A stretch of DNA of 64,000 nucleotides from Ptiloglossa arizonensis (GCF_051014685.1 NW_027478539.1:62001-126000); one strand, 5' to 3'; counted from the first letter of the stretch, positions 51,919 through 64,000 are shown. Notes: generated by a model from the letters alone, not told the origin. Program-made: numbers and translations.

Positions 51919-52321
51919 GGGAAAAGTACGCATACCGTTGTAATCGGACGACATTCTACTTTCAGATGCAACAGAAATTTTGCGGATTGGTCAATCCGTT
52001 CGCGAGATATGGCAGTTTGGAGGTAAGAGACGCTTGAGAAACTCAAAATTTTCGCAGTTCTGATTCTCGAAACGAATAACTAGAACGGCCTAGGGGAAAA
52101 GTACGCATACCGTTGTAATCGGGTGAGTTTCTACTTTCAGATGCAACAGAAATTTTGCGGATTAGTCAATCCGTTCGCGAGATATGGCAGTTTGGAGGTA
52201 AGAAACGCTTGAGAAACTCAAAATTTTCGCAGTTCTGATGCTCGAAACGAATAACCAGAACGGACTAGGGGAAAAGTACGCATACCGTTGTAATCGGGCG
52301 AGTTTCTACTTTCAGATGCAA

Positions 52322-53371
52322 CAGAAATTTTGCGGATTGGTCAATCCGTTCGCGAGATATGGCAGTTTGTAGGTAAGAAACGCTTGAGAAACTCAACATT
52401 TTCGCAGTTCTGATGCTCGAAACGAATAACTAGAACGGCCTAGGGGAAAAGTACGCATACCGTTGTAATCGGGCGAGTTTCTACTTTCAGATGCAACAGA
52501 AATTTTACGGATTGGTCAATCCGTTCGCGAGATATGGCAGTTTGGAGGTAAGAAACGCTTGAGAAACTCAAAATTTTCGCAGTTCTGATGCGCGACAAGC
52601 ATAACTAGAACGTTCTAGGGGAAAAGTACGCATACCGTTGTAATCGGGCGACTTTCTACTTTCAGATGCAACAGAAATTTTGTGGATTGGTCAATCCGTT
52701 CGCGAGATACGGCAGTTTGGAGGTAAGAAACGGTTGAGAAACTCAAAATTTACACAGTTCTGATGCTCGAAACGAATAACCAGAACGGCCTAGGGGAAAA
52801 GTACGCATACCGTTGTAATCTGGCGAGTTTCTACTTTCAGATGCATCAGAAATTTTGCGGATTGGTCAATCCGTTCGCGAAATATGGCAGTTTGGAAGTA
52901 AGAAACGCTTGAGAAACTCAAAATTTTCGCAGTTCTGATGCTCGAAACGATTAACCAGAACGTTCTAGGGGAAAAGTACGCATACCGTTGTAATCGGGCG
53001 ACTTTCTACTTTCAGATGCAACAGAAATTTTGCGGATTGGTCAATCCGTTCGCGAGATATGGCAGTTTGGAGGTAAGAAACGCTTGAGAAACTCAAAATT
53101 TTCGCAGTTCTGATGCTCGACAAGCATAGCTAGAACGGTCTAGGGGAAAAGTACGCATACCGTTGTAATCGGGCGACTTTCTACTTTCAGATGCAACAGA
53201 AATTTTGCGGATTGGTCAATCCGTTCGCGAGATATGGCAGTTTGTAGGTAAGAAACGCTTGAGAAACTCAACATTTTCGCAGTTCTGATGCTCGAAACGA
53301 ATAACTAGAACGGCCTAGGGGAAAACTACACCTACCGTTGTAATCGGGCGAGTTTCTACTTTCAGATGCAA
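52322..53371 (+). repeat. 7-mer HOR fragment m4-m7 then m1-m2
   Basis: Six monomers in 7-mer order, marked by a private TGATGCGCGAC in m5 at 52590 and ATTTACACAG in m6. It is followed by a monomer of another family at the point where m3 is expected. Confidence 0.85.
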
Positions 53372-54246
53372 CAGAAATTTTGCGGATTAGTCAATCCGTT
53401 CGCGAGATATGGCAGTTTGGAGGTAAGAAACGCTTGATAAACTCAAAATTTTCGCAGTTCTGATGCTCGACAAGCATAACTAGACCGGTCTAGGGGAAAA
53501 GTACGCATACCGTTGTAATCGGACGACATTCTACTTTCAGATGCAACAGAAATTTTGCGGATTGGTCAATCCGTTCGCGAGATATGGCAGTTTGGAGGTA
53601 AGAGACGCTTGAGAAACTCAAAATTTTCGCAGTTCTGATGCTCGACAAGCATAACTAGAACGGCCTAGGGGAAAAGTACGCATACCGTTGTAAACGGGCG
53701 AGTTTCTACCTTCAGATGCAACAGAAATTTTGCGGATTGCTCAATCCGTTCGCGAGGTATGGCAATTTGGAAGTAAGAAACGCTTGAAAAACTCAAAATT
53801 TTCGCAGTTCTGATTCTCGAAACGAATAACTAGAACGGCCTAGGGGAAAAGTACGCATACCGTTGTAATCGGGCGAGTTTCTACTTTCAGATGCAACAGA
53901 AATTTTGCGGATTGGTCAATCCGTTCGCGAGATATGGCAGTTTGGAGGTAAGAAACGCTTGAGAAACTCAAAATTTTCGCAGTTCTGATGCTCGAAACGA
54001 ATAACTAGAACGGCCTAGGGGAAAAGTACGCATACCGTTGTAATCGGGTGAGTTTCTACTTTCAGATGCAACAGAAATTTTGCGGATTAGTCAATCCGTT
54101 CGCGAGATATGGCAGTTTGGAGGTAAGAAACGCTTGAGAAACTCAAAATTTTCGCAGTTCTGATGCTCGAAACGAATAACCAGAACGGACTAGGGGAAAA
54201 GTACGCATACCGTTGTAATCGGGCGAGTTTCTACTTTCAGATGCAA
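53372..54246 (+). repeat. Five monomers between the two 7-mer fragments
   Basis: Includes CTTGATAAACTC with the ACCGGT palindrome, GTAAGAGACGC, the AAACGGG/ATTGCTC haplotype with TGATTCTCG, and a GGGTGAG monomer. The first parts match 51797 onward at offset 1,575 (9 monomers). From about 53990 the match is to 52065 onward at offset 1,925 (11 monomers). Confidence 0.8.
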
Positions 54247-55646
54247 CAGAAATTTTGCGGATTGGTCAATCCGTTCGCGAGATATGGCAGTTTGTAGGTA
54301 AGAAACGCTTGAGAAACTCAACATTTTCGCAGTTCTGATGCTCGAAACGAATAACTAGAACGGCCTAGGGGAAAAGTACGCATACCGTTGTAATCGGGCG
54401 AGTTTCTACTTTCAGATGCAACAGAAATTTTACGGATTGGTCAATCCGTTCGCGAGATATGGCAGTTTGGAGGTAAGAAACGCTTGAGAAACTCAAAATT
54501 TTCGCAGTTCTGATGCGCGACAAGCATAACTAGAACGTTCTAGGGGAAAAGTACGCATACCGTTGTAATCGGGCGACTTTCTACTTTCAGATGCAACAGA
54601 AATTTTGTGGATTGGTCAATCCGTTCGCGAGATACGGCAGTTTGGAGGTAAGAAACGGTTGAGAAACTCAAAATTTACACAGTTCTGATGCTCGAAACGA
54701 ATAACCAGAACGGCCTAGGGGAAAAGTACGCATACCGTTGTAATCTGGCGAGTTTCTACTTTCAGATGCATCAGAAATTTTGCGGATTGGTCAATCCGTT
54801 CGCGAAATATGGCAGTTTGGAAGTAAGAAACGCTTGAGAAACTCAAAATTTTCGCAGTTCTGATGCTCGAAACGATTAACCAGAACGTTCTAGGGGAAAA
54901 GTACGCATACCGTTGTAATCGGGCGACTTTCTACTTTCAGATGCAACAGAAATTTTGCGGATTGGTCAATCCGTTCGCGAGATATGGCAGTTTGGAGGTA
55001 AGAAACGCTTGAGAAACTCAAAATTTTCGCAGTTCTGATGCTCGACAAGCATAGCTAGAACGGTCTAGGGGAAAAGTACGCATACCGTTGTAATCGGGCG
55101 ACTTTCTACTTTCAGATGCAACAGAAATTTTGCGGATTGGTCAATCCGTTCGCGAGATATGGCAGTTTGTAGGTAAGAAACGCTTGAGAAACTCAACATT
55201 TTCGCAGTTCTGATGCTCGAAACGAATAACTAGAACGGCCTAGGGGAAAACTACACCTACCGTTGTAATCGGGCGAGTTTCTACTTTCAGATGCAACAGA
55301 AATTTTGCGGATTGGTCAATCCGTTCGCGAGATGTGGCAGTTTGGAAGTAAGAAACGCTTGAGGAACTCAAAATTTTCGCAGTTCTGATGCTCGACAAGC
55401 ATAACGAGAACGGTCTAGTGGAAAAGTACGCATACCGTTGTAATCGGGCGAATTTCTACTTTCAGATGCAACAGAAATTTTGCGGATTGGTCAATCCGTT
55501 CGCGAGATATGGCAGTTTGTAGGTAAGAAACGCTTGAGAAACTCAACATTTTCGCAGTTCTGATGCTCGAAACGAATAACTAGAACGGCCTAGGGGAAAA
55601 GTACGCATACCGTTGTAATCGGGCGAGTTTCTACTTTCAGATGCAA
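54247..55646 (+). repeat. 7-mer HOR fragment m4-m7, m1-m4
   Basis: Copy of 52322-53371 at offset 1,925, sharing TGATGCGCGAC at 54515, and continuing one step further into m3 (GATGTGGCAG with CATAACGAG and GTCTAGTGG) and m4. The following monomer starts as m5 but switches to AGAACCGACTAGG, the right-flank type. Confidence 0.85.
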
Positions 55647-56399
55647 CAGAAATTTTACGGATTGGTCAATCCGTTCGCGAGATATGGCAGTTTGGAGGTA
55701 AGAAACGCTTGAGAAACTCAAAATTTTCGCAGTTCTGATGCTCGAAACGAGTAACTAGAACCGACTAGGGGAAAAGTGCGCATACCCTTGTAATTGGGCG
55801 AATTTCTACTTTCAGATGCAACAGAAATTTTGCGGATTGGTCAATCCGTTCGCGAGATATGGCAGTTTGTAGGTAAGAAACGCTTGAGAAACTCAACATT
55901 TTCGCAGTTCTGATGCTCGAAACTCATAACTAGAACGGCCTAGGGGAAAACTACACCTACCGTTGTAATCGGGCGACTTTCTACTTTCAGATGCAACAGA
56001 AATTTTGCGGATTGGTCAATCCGTTCGCGAGATATGGCATTTTGTAGGTAAGGAACGCTTGAGAAACTCAACATTTTCGCAGTTCTGATGCTCGAAACGA
56101 ATAACTAGAACGGCCTAGGGGAAAAGTACGCATACCGTTGTAATCGGGCGAGTTTCTACTTTCAGATGCAACAGAAATTTTACGGATTGGTCAATCCGTT
56201 CGCGAGATATGGCAGTTTGGAGGTAAGAAACGCTTGAGAAACTCAAAATTTTCGCAGTTCTAATGCTCGACAAGCATAACTAGAACGTTCTAGGGGAAAA
56301 GTACGCATACCGTTGTAATCGGGCGACTTTCTACTTTCAGATGCAACAGAAATTTTGCGGATTGGTCAATCCGTTCGCGAGATATGGCAGTTTGGAGGT

Positions 56400-56406
56400 A
56401 AAAAAA
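56400..56406 (+). other. A-run extended by one base
   Basis: GGT is followed by seven A where the sister monomers (for example near 3204 or 58328) have six. First of three A insertions in under 500 bp. Confidence 0.9.
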
Positions 56407-56795
56407 CGCTTGAGAAACTCAAAATTTTCGCAGTTCTGATGCTCGACAAGCATAACTAGAGCGGTCTAGGGGAAAAGTACGCATACCGTTGTAATCGGGC
56501 GACTTTCTACTTTCAGATGCAACAGAAATTTTGCGGATTGGTCAATCCGTTCGCGAGATATGGCAGTTTGGAGGTAAGAAACGGTTGAGAAACTCAAAAT
56601 TTTCGCAGTTCTGATGCTCGAAACGAGTAACTAGAACCGACTAGGGGAAAAGTGCGCATACCGTTGTAATCGGGCGAATTTCTACTTTCAGATGCAACAG
56701 AAATTTTGCGGATTGGTCAATCCGTTCGCGAGATATGGCAGTTTGTAGGTAAGAAACGCTTGAGAAACTCAACATTTTCGCAGTTCTGATGCTCG

Positions 56796-56799
56796 AAAA
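56796..56799 (+). other. A-run extended by one base
   Basis: CTCGAAAACGAAT replaces CTCGAAACGAAT. I noticed no other monomer with this form. Confidence 0.9.
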
Positions 56800-56876
56800 C
56801 GAATAACTAGAACGGCCTAGGGAAAAACTACATCTACCGTTGTAATCGGGCGAGTTTCTACTTTCAGATGCAACAG

Positions 56877-56880
56877 AAAA
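56877..56880 (+). other. A-run extended by one base
   Basis: CAGAAAATTTT replaces CAGAAATTTT at the start of a monomer. With the insertion at 56796 it creates the longest open frame of the window (complement 56641-56976), which is therefore spurious. Confidence 0.9.
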
Positions 56881-59800
56881 TTTTGCGGATTGGTCAATCC
56901 GTTCGCGAGATATGGCAGTTTGGAGGTAAGAAACGCTTGAGAAACTCAAAATTTTCGCAGTTCTGATGCTCGACAAGCATAACTAGAACGGTCTAGGGGA
57001 AAAGTACGCATACCGTTGTAATCGGGCGAATTTCTACTTTCAGATGCAACAGAAATTTTGAGGATTGGTCAATCCGTTCGCGAGATATGGCAGTTTGTAG
57101 GTAAGAAACGCTTGAGAAACTCAACATTTTCGCAGTTCTGATGCTCGAAACGAATAACTAGAACGGCCTAGGGGAAAAGTACGCATACCGTTGTAATCGG
57201 GCGAGTTTCTACTTTCAGATGCAACAGAAATTTTGCTGATTAGTCAATCCGTTCGCGAGATATGGCAGTTTGGAGGTAAGAAACGCTTGAGAAACTCAAA
57301 ATTTTCGCAGTTCTGATGCTCGACAAGCATAACTAGAACGGTCTAGGGGAATAGTACGCATACCGTTCTAATCGGACGACATTCTACTTTCAGATACAAC
57401 AGAAATTTTGCGGATTGGTCAATCCGTTCGCGAGATATGGCAGTTTGGAGGTAAGAAACGGTTGAGAAACTCAAAATTTTCACAGTTCTGATGCTCGAAA
57501 CGAATAACCAGTACGGCCTAGGGGAAAAGTACGCATACCGTTGTAATTGGGCGAGTTTCTACTTTCAGATACAACAGAAATTTTGCGGATTGGTCAATCC
57601 GTTCGCGAGATATGGCAGTTTGGAGGTAAGAAACGCTTGAGAAACTCAAAATTTTCGCAGTTCTGATGCTCGAAACGAGTAACTAGAACCGACTAGGGGA
57701 AAAGTGCGCATACCCTTGTAATTGGGCGAATTTCTACTTTCAGATGCAACAGAAATTTTGCGGATTGGTCAATCCGTTCGCGAGATATGGCAGTTTGTAG
57801 GTAAGAAACGCTTGAGAAACTCAACATTTTCGCAGTTCTGATGCTCGAAACGAATAACTAGAACGGCCTAGGGGAAAACTACACCTACCGTTGTAATCGG
57901 GCGACTTTCTACTTTCAGATGCAACAGAAATTTTGCGGATTGGTCAATCCGTTCGCGAGATATGGCATTTTGTAGGTAAGGAACGCTTGAGAAACTCAAC
58001 ATTTTCGCAGTTCTGATGCTCGAAACGAATAACTAGAACGACCTAGGGGAAAAGTACGCACACCGTTGTAATCGGGCGAGTTTCTACTTTCAGATGCAAC
58101 AGAAATTTTACGGATTGGTCAATCCGTTCGCGAGATATGGCAGTTTGGAGGTAAGAAACGCTTGAGAAACTCAAAATTTTCGCAGTTCTAATGCTCGACA
58201 AGCATAACTAGAACGTTCTAGGGGAAAAGTACGCATACCGTTGTAATCGGGCGACTTTCTACTTTCAGATGCAACAGAAATTTTGCGGATTGGTCAATCC
58301 GTTCGCGAGATATGGCAGTTTGGAGGTAAAAAACGCTTGAGAAACTCAAAATTTTCGCAGTTCTGATGCTCGACAAGCATAACTAGAGCGGTCTAGGGGA
58401 AAAGTACGCATACCGTTGTAATCGGGCGACTTTCTACTTTCAGATGCAACAGAAATTTTGCGGATTGGTCAATCCGTTCGCGAGATATGGCAGTTTGGAG
58501 GTAAGAAACGGTTGAGAAACTCAAAATTTTCGCAGTTCTGATGCTCGAAACGAGTAACTAGAACCGACTAGGGGAAAAGTGCGCATACCGTTGTAATCGG
58601 GCGAGTTTCTACTTTCAGATGCAACAGAAATTTTGCGGATTAGTCAATCCGTTCGCGAGATATGGCAGTTTGGAGGTAAGAAACGCTTGAGAAACTCAAA
58701 ATTTTCGCAGTTCTGATGCTCGACAAGCATAACTAGACCGGACTAGGGGAAAAGTACGCATACCGTTGTAATCGGACGACATTCTACTTTCAGATGCAAC
58801 AGAAATTTTGCGGATTGGTCAATCCGTTCGCGAGATATGGCAGTTTGGAGGTAAGAAACGCTTGAGAAACTCAAAATTTTCGCAGTTCTGATGCTCGACA
58901 AGCATAACTAGAACGGCCTAGGGGAAAAGTACGCATACCGTTGTAAACGGGCGAGTTTCTACCTTCAGATGCAACAGAAATTTTGCGGATTGCTCAATCC
59001 GTTCGCGAGGTATGGCAATTTGGAAGTAAGAAACGCTTGAAAAACTCAAAATTTTCGCAGTTCTGATGCTCGAAACGAATAACTAGAACGGACTAGGGGA
59101 AAAGTACGCATACCGTTGTAATCGGGCTAGTTTCTACTTTCAGATGCAACAGAAATTTTGCGGATTGGTCAATCCGTTCGCGAGATATGGCAGTTTGGAG
59201 GTAAGAAACGCTTGAGAAACTCGAAATTTTCGCAGTTCTGATGCTCGACAAGCATAACTAGACCGGTCTAGGGGAAAAGTACGCATACCGTTGTAATCGG
59301 ACGACATTCTACTTTCAGATGCAACAGAAATTTTGCGGATTGGTCAATCCGTTCGCGAGATATGGCAGTTTGGAGGTAAGAAACGCTTGAGAAACTCAAA
59401 ATTTTCGCAGTTCTGATGCTCGACAAGCATAACTAGAACGGCCTAGGGGAAAAGTACGCATACCGTTGTAAACGGGCGAGTTTCTACCTTCAGATGCAAC
59501 AGAAATTTTGCGGATTGCTCAATCCGTTCGCGAGGTATGGCAATTTGGAAGTAAGAAACGCTTGAAAAACTCAAAATTTTCGCAGTTCTGATGCTCGAAA
59601 CGAATAACTAGAACGGACTAGGGGAAAACTACACCTACCGTTGTAATCGGGCGACTTTCTACTTTCAGATGCAACAGAAATTTTGCGGATTGGTCAATCC
59701 GTTCGCGAGATATGGCATTTTGTAGGTAAGGAACGCTTGAGAAACTCAACATTTTCGCAGTTCTGATGCTCGAAACGAATAACTAGAACGGCCTAGGGGA

Positions 59801-62800
59801 AAAGTACGCACACCGTTGTAATCGGGCGAGTTTCTACTTTCAGATGCAACAGAAATTTTACGGATTGGTCAATCCGTTCGCGAGATATGGCAGTTTGGAG
59901 GTAAGAAACGCTTGAGAAACTCAAAATTTTCGCAGTTCTAATGCTCGACAAGCATAACTAGAACGTTCTAGGGGAAAAGTACGCATACCGTTGTAATCGG
60001 GCGACTTTCTACTTTCAGATGCAACAGAAATTTTGCGGATTGGTCAATCCGTTCGCGAGATATGGCAGTTTGGAGGTAAAAAACGCTTGAGAAACTCAAA
60101 ATTTTCGCAGTTCTGATGCTCGACAAGCATAACTAGAGCGGTCTAGGGGAAAAGTACGCATACCGTTGTAATCGGGCGACTTTCTACTTTCAGATGCAAC
60201 AGAAATTTTGCGGATTGGTCAATCCGTTCGCGAGATATGGCAGTTTGGAGGTAAGAAACGGTTGAGAAACTCAAAATTTTCGCAGTTCTGATGCTCGAAA
60301 CGAGTAACTAGAACCGACTAGGGGAAAAGTGCGCATACCGTTGTAATCGGGCGAATTTCTACTTTCAGATGCAACAGAAATTTTGCGGATTGGTCAATCC
60401 GTTCGCGAGATATGGCAGTTTGTAGGTAAGAAACGCTTGAGAAACTCAACATTTTCGCAGTTCTGATGCTCGAAACGAATAACTAGAACGGCCTAGGGAA
60501 AAACTACATCTACCGTTGTAATCGGGCGAGTTTCTACTTTCAGATGCAACAGAAATTTTGCGGATTAGTCAATCCGTTCGCGAGATATGGCAGTTTGGAG
60601 GTAAGAAACGCTTGAGAAACTCAAAATTTTCGCAGTTCTGATGCTCGACAAGCATAACTAGACCGGACTAGGGGAAAAGTACGCATACCGTTGTAAACGG
60701 GCGAGTTTCTACCTTCAGATGCAACAGAAATTTTGCGGATTGCTCAATCCGTTCGCGAGGTATGGCAATTTGGAAGTAAGAAACGCTTGAAAAACTCAAA
60801 ATTTTCGCAGTTCTGATGCTCGAAACGAATAACTAGAACGGACTAGGGGAAAAGTACGCATACCGTTGTAATCGGGCGAGTTTCTACTTTCAGATGCAAC
60901 AGAAATTTTGCGGATTCGTCAATCCGTTCGCGAGATATGGCAGTTTGGAGGTAAGAAACGCTTGAGAAACTCAAAATTTTCGCAGTTCTGATGCTCGAAA
61001 CGAATAACTAGAACGGCCTAGGGGAAAAGTACGCATACCGTTGTAATCGGGCGAGTTTCTACTTTCGGATGCAACAGAAATTTTGCTGATTAGTCAATCC
61101 GTTCGCGAGATATGGCAGTTTGGAGGTAAGAAACGCTTGAGAAACTCAAAATTTTCGCAGTTCTGATGCTCGACAAGCATAACTAGAACGGTCTAGGGGA
61201 ATAGTACGCATACCGTTCTAATCGGACGACATTCTACTTTCAGATGCAACAGAAATTTTGCGGATTGGTCAATCCGTTCGCGAGATATGGCAGTTTGGAG
61301 GTAAAAAACGCTTGAGAAACTCAAAATTTTCGCAGTTCTGATGCTCGACAAGCATAACTAGAGCGGTCTAGGGGAAAAGTACGCATACCGTTGTAAACGG
61401 GCGAGTTTCTACCTTCAGATGCAACAGAAATTTTGCGGATTGCTCAATCCGTTCGCGAGGTATGGCAATTTGGAAGTAAGAAACGCTTGAAAAACTCAAA
61501 ATTTTCGCAGTTCTGATGCTCGAAACGAATAACTAGAACGGACTAGGGGAAAAGTACGCATACCGTTGTAATCGGGCGAGTTTCTACTTTCAGATGCAAC
61601 AGAAATTTTGCGGATTCGTCAATCCGTTCGCGAGATATGGCAGTTTGGAGGTAAGAAACGCTTGAGAAACTCAAAATTTTCGCAGTTCTGATGCTCGAAA
61701 CGAATAACTAGAACGGCCTAGGGGAAAACTACACCTACCGTTGTAATCGGGCGACTTTCTACTTTCAGATGCAACAGAAATTTTGCGGATTGGTCAATCC
61801 GTTCGCGAGATATGGCATTTTGTAGGTAAGGAACGCTTGAGAAACTCAACATTTTCGCAGTTCTGATGCTCGAAACGAATAACTAGAACGGCCTAGGGGA
61901 AAAGTACGCATACCGTTGTAATCGGGCGAGTTTCTACTTTCAGATGCAACAGAAATTTTACGGATTGGTCAATCCGTTCCCGAGATATGGCAGTTTGGAG
62001 GTAAGAAACGCTTGAGAAACTCAAAATTTTCGCAGTTCTAATGCTCGACAAGCATAACTAGAACGTTCTAGGGGAAAAGTACGCATACCGTTGTAATCGG
62101 GCGACTTTCTACTTTCAGATGCAACAGAAATTTTGCGGATTGGTCAATCCGTTCGCGAGATATGGCAGTTTGGAGGTAAAAAACGCTTGAGAAACTCAAA
62201 ATTTTCGCAGTTCTGATGCTCGACAAGCATAACTAGAGCGGTCTAGGGGAAAAGTACGCATACCGTTGTAATCGGGCGACTTTCTACTTTCAGATGCAAC
62301 AGAAATTTTGCGGATTGGTCAATCCGTTCGCGAGATATGGCAGTTTGGAGGTAAGAAACGGTTGAGAAACTCAAAATTTTCGCAGTTCTGATGCTCGAAA
62401 CGAGTAACTAGAACCGACTAGGGGAAAAGTGCGCATACCGTTGTAATCGGGCGAATTTCTACTTTCAGATGCAACAGAAATTTTGCGGATTGGTCAATCC
62501 GTTCGCGAGATATGGCAGTTTGTAGGTAAGAAACGCTTGAGAAACTCAACATTTTCGCAGTTCTGATGCTCGAAACGAATAACTAGAACGGCCTAGGGAA
62601 AAACTACATCTACCGTTGTAATCGGGCGAGTTTCTACTTTCAGATGCAACAGAAATTTTGCGGATTGGTCAATCCGTTCGCGAGATATGGCAGTTTGGAG
62701 GTAAGAAACGCTTGAGAAACTCAAAATTTTCGCAGTTCTGATGCTCGACAAGCATAACTAGAACGGTCTAGGGGAAAAGTACGCATACCGTTGTAATCGG

Positions 62801-63874
62801 GCGAATTTCTACTTTCAGATGCAACAGAAATTTTGAGGATTGGTCAATCCGTTCGCGAGATATGGCAGTTTGTAGGTAAGAAACGCTTGAGAAACTCAAC
62901 ATTTTCGCAGTTCTGATGCTCGAAACGAATAACTAGAACGGCCTAGGGGAAAAGGACGCATACCGTTGTAATCGGGCAAGTTTCTACTTTCAGATGCAAC
63001 AGAAATTTTGCGGATTAGTCAATCCGTTCGCGAGATATGGCAGTTTGGAGGTAAGAAACGCTTGAGAAACTCAAAATTTTCGCAGTTCTGATGCTCGAAA
63101 CGAATAACTAGAGCGGACTAGGGGAAAAGTACGCATAACGTTGTAATCGGGCGAGTTTCTACTTTCTGATGCAACAGAAATTTTGCGGATTTGTCAATCC
63201 GTTCGCGAGATATGGCAGTTTGGAGGTAAGAAACGCTTGAGAAACTCAAAATTTTCGCAGTTCTGATGCTCGAAACGAATAACTAGAACGGCCTAGGGGA
63301 AAAGTACGCATACCGTTGTAATCGGGCGAGTTTCTACTTTCAGATGCAACAGAAATTTTGCTGATTAGTCAATCCGTTCGCGAGATATGGCAGTTTGGAG
63401 GTAAGAAACGCTTGAGAAACTCAAAATTTTCGCAGTTCTGATGCTCGACAAGCATAACTAGACCGGACTAGGGGAAAAGTACGCATACCGTTGTAATCGG
63501 ACGACATTCTACTTTCAGATGCAACAGAAATTTTGCGGATTGGTCAATCCGTTCGCGAGATATGGCAGTTTGGAGGTAAGAAACGCTTGAGAAACTCAAA
63601 ATTTTCGCAGTTCTGATGCTCGACAAGCATAACTAGAACGGCCTAGGGGAAAAGTACGCATACCGTTGTAAACGGGCGAGTTTCTACCTTCAGATGCAAC
63701 AGAAATTTTGCGGATTGCTCAATCCGTTCGCGAGGTATGGCAATTTGGAAGTAAGAAACGCTTGAAAAACTCAAAATTTTCGCAGTTCTGATGCTCGAAA
63801 CGAATAACTAGAACGGACTAGGGGAAAAGTACGCATACCGTTGTAATCGGGCTAGTTTCTACTTTCAGATGCAA

Positions 63875-64000
63875 CAGAAATTTTGCGGATTGGTCAATCC
63901 GTTCGCGAGATATGGCAGTTTGGAGGTAAGAAACGCTTGAGAAACTCAAAATTTTCGCAGTTCTGATGCTCGACAAGCATAACTAGACCGGTCTAGGGGA
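63875..64000 (+). repeat. Partial terminal monomer (126 bp)
   Basis: The last monomer is cut by the window edge after the ACCGGT form of the CTAG element. The array must continue beyond the window, as it does to the left, where base 1 happens to fall on the monomer start chosen here. Confidence 0.95.

Larger units (their letters stand above)
49872..52321 (+). repeat. Near-consensus monomers with the AAACGGG haplotype
   Basis: Fourteen monomers. Several equal or nearly equal the consensus. Two clear copies of a linked haplotype (near 50367 and 51417) read AAACGGGCGAG, CTACCTTCAG, ATTGCTCAATCC, GAGGTATGGCAA, GGAAGTAAG and CTTGAAAAACTC. Between them is a GGACGACATTC monomer. No regular HOR is evident. 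Confidence 0.8.
1..64000 (+). repeat. 175-bp satellite DNA array filling the whole window
   Basis: The phrase CAGAAATTTTGCGG recurs every 175 bp from base 1 to base 63875, giving 365 complete monomers plus a 126-bp partial one. All monomers followed are in one orientation. Monomers differ mainly by substitutions at a limited set of positions; only seven 1-bp length changes occur. Best conserved by eye are monomer positions 19-34, 85-99 and about 161 through 10 of the next monomer. The most variable are positions 11-13, 43-51, 61-64, 75-77, 82-83, 100-108, 113-119 and 147-157. No transposon, microsatellite or unique DNA interrupts the array. Length and organisation match centromeric or pericentromeric satellites, but the family is not one I can name, and centromere function is inference. 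Confidence 0.98.
55647..64000 (+). repeat. Right flank sharing monomer types with the left flank
   Basis: A recurring module runs GCATTTTGTAGG, TACGGATT/AACGTTC, GTAAAAAACGC/AGAGCGG, CGGTTGAG/AGAACCGACTAGG; it appears from about 56037, 57965, 59715 and 61815 and resembles 2841 and 5991 onward. Bases about 57060-57890 follow 711-1545 in type order. The AAACGGG/ATTGCTC haplotype is frequent (near 58945, 59470, 60695, 61395, 63670). Confidence 0.85.

Noticed and set aside
56641..56976. Longest open frame (111 codons, complement strand)
   Set aside because: It is pure satellite sequence and exists only because two 1-bp A insertions shift the frame; no start context, family resemblance or codon bias supports a gene.
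1..64000. CRISPR array
   Set aside because: There are no short direct repeats separated by unique spacers; the whole 175-bp unit repeats and differences are scattered substitutions.
1..64000. Tandem rRNA, tRNA or histone gene cluster
   Set aside because: The unit is too short, and I found no recognisable rRNA core, tRNA A and B boxes in a foldable context, or protein-coding frame.

Overview
The window is one uninterrupted block of satellite DNA. A single 175-bp monomer repeats head to tail from base 1 to base 64000: 365 complete monomers plus the first 126 bp of another. Every monomer I followed lies in the same orientation. I see no gene, RNA gene, transposon, CRISPR array or unique sequence. 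Only seven 1-bp length changes disturb the register: four deletions (near 11311, 23560, 34738, 34824) and three insertions (near 56400, 56796, 56877). Two of the deletions are copies of the same event. The open frames that exist are 64-111 codons, recur with the repeat, and are by-products of it.

This is the architecture of a eukaryotic centromeric or pericentromeric array. I do not recognise the satellite family and cannot name the organism. The consensus is 44% GC. It carries 13 CpGs against about 8 expected from its base composition, which argues weakly against a heavily CpG-methylated genome such as a vertebrate's.

The informative content lies in linked variants that mark higher-order repeats (HORs) and duplications. 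Layout: (1) 1-5126, a mosaic flank with blocks repeated at 9, 18 and 19 monomers. (2) 5127-27940, a large tandem segmental duplication: a 10,499-bp copy (60 monomers less 1 bp) followed by a copy enlarged to about 12.3 kb, partly by a 10-monomer (1,750-bp) tandem duplication. (3) 27941-30911, rearranged pieces of the preceding block. (4) 30912-39659, a second tandem duplication: 4,548 bp, then 4,200 bp lacking a 348-bp piece. (5) 39534-42396, two copies of an 8-mer. (6) 43047-49871, the clearest HOR, a 7-mer (1,225 bp) present as 7-7-7-6-5-7 monomers. (7) 49872-52321, near-consensus monomers mixed with a strongly marked haplotype. (8) 52322-55646, broken pieces of the 7-mer inside an 11-monomer duplication. 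(9) 55647-64000, the same variants as the first 7 kb. Similar ends around different, more regular interior blocks fit layered centromere expansion.

Each monomer also carries recurring small motifs: a 17-bp CENP-B-box-like site, several short dyads (one of which becomes a perfect palindrome in two different ways), and a strong splice donor and acceptor that would bracket a 57-nt exon-like segment. These are the observations most worth testing. No genes work together here; any function would be structural (kinetochore, heterochromatin) or through satellite transcripts.
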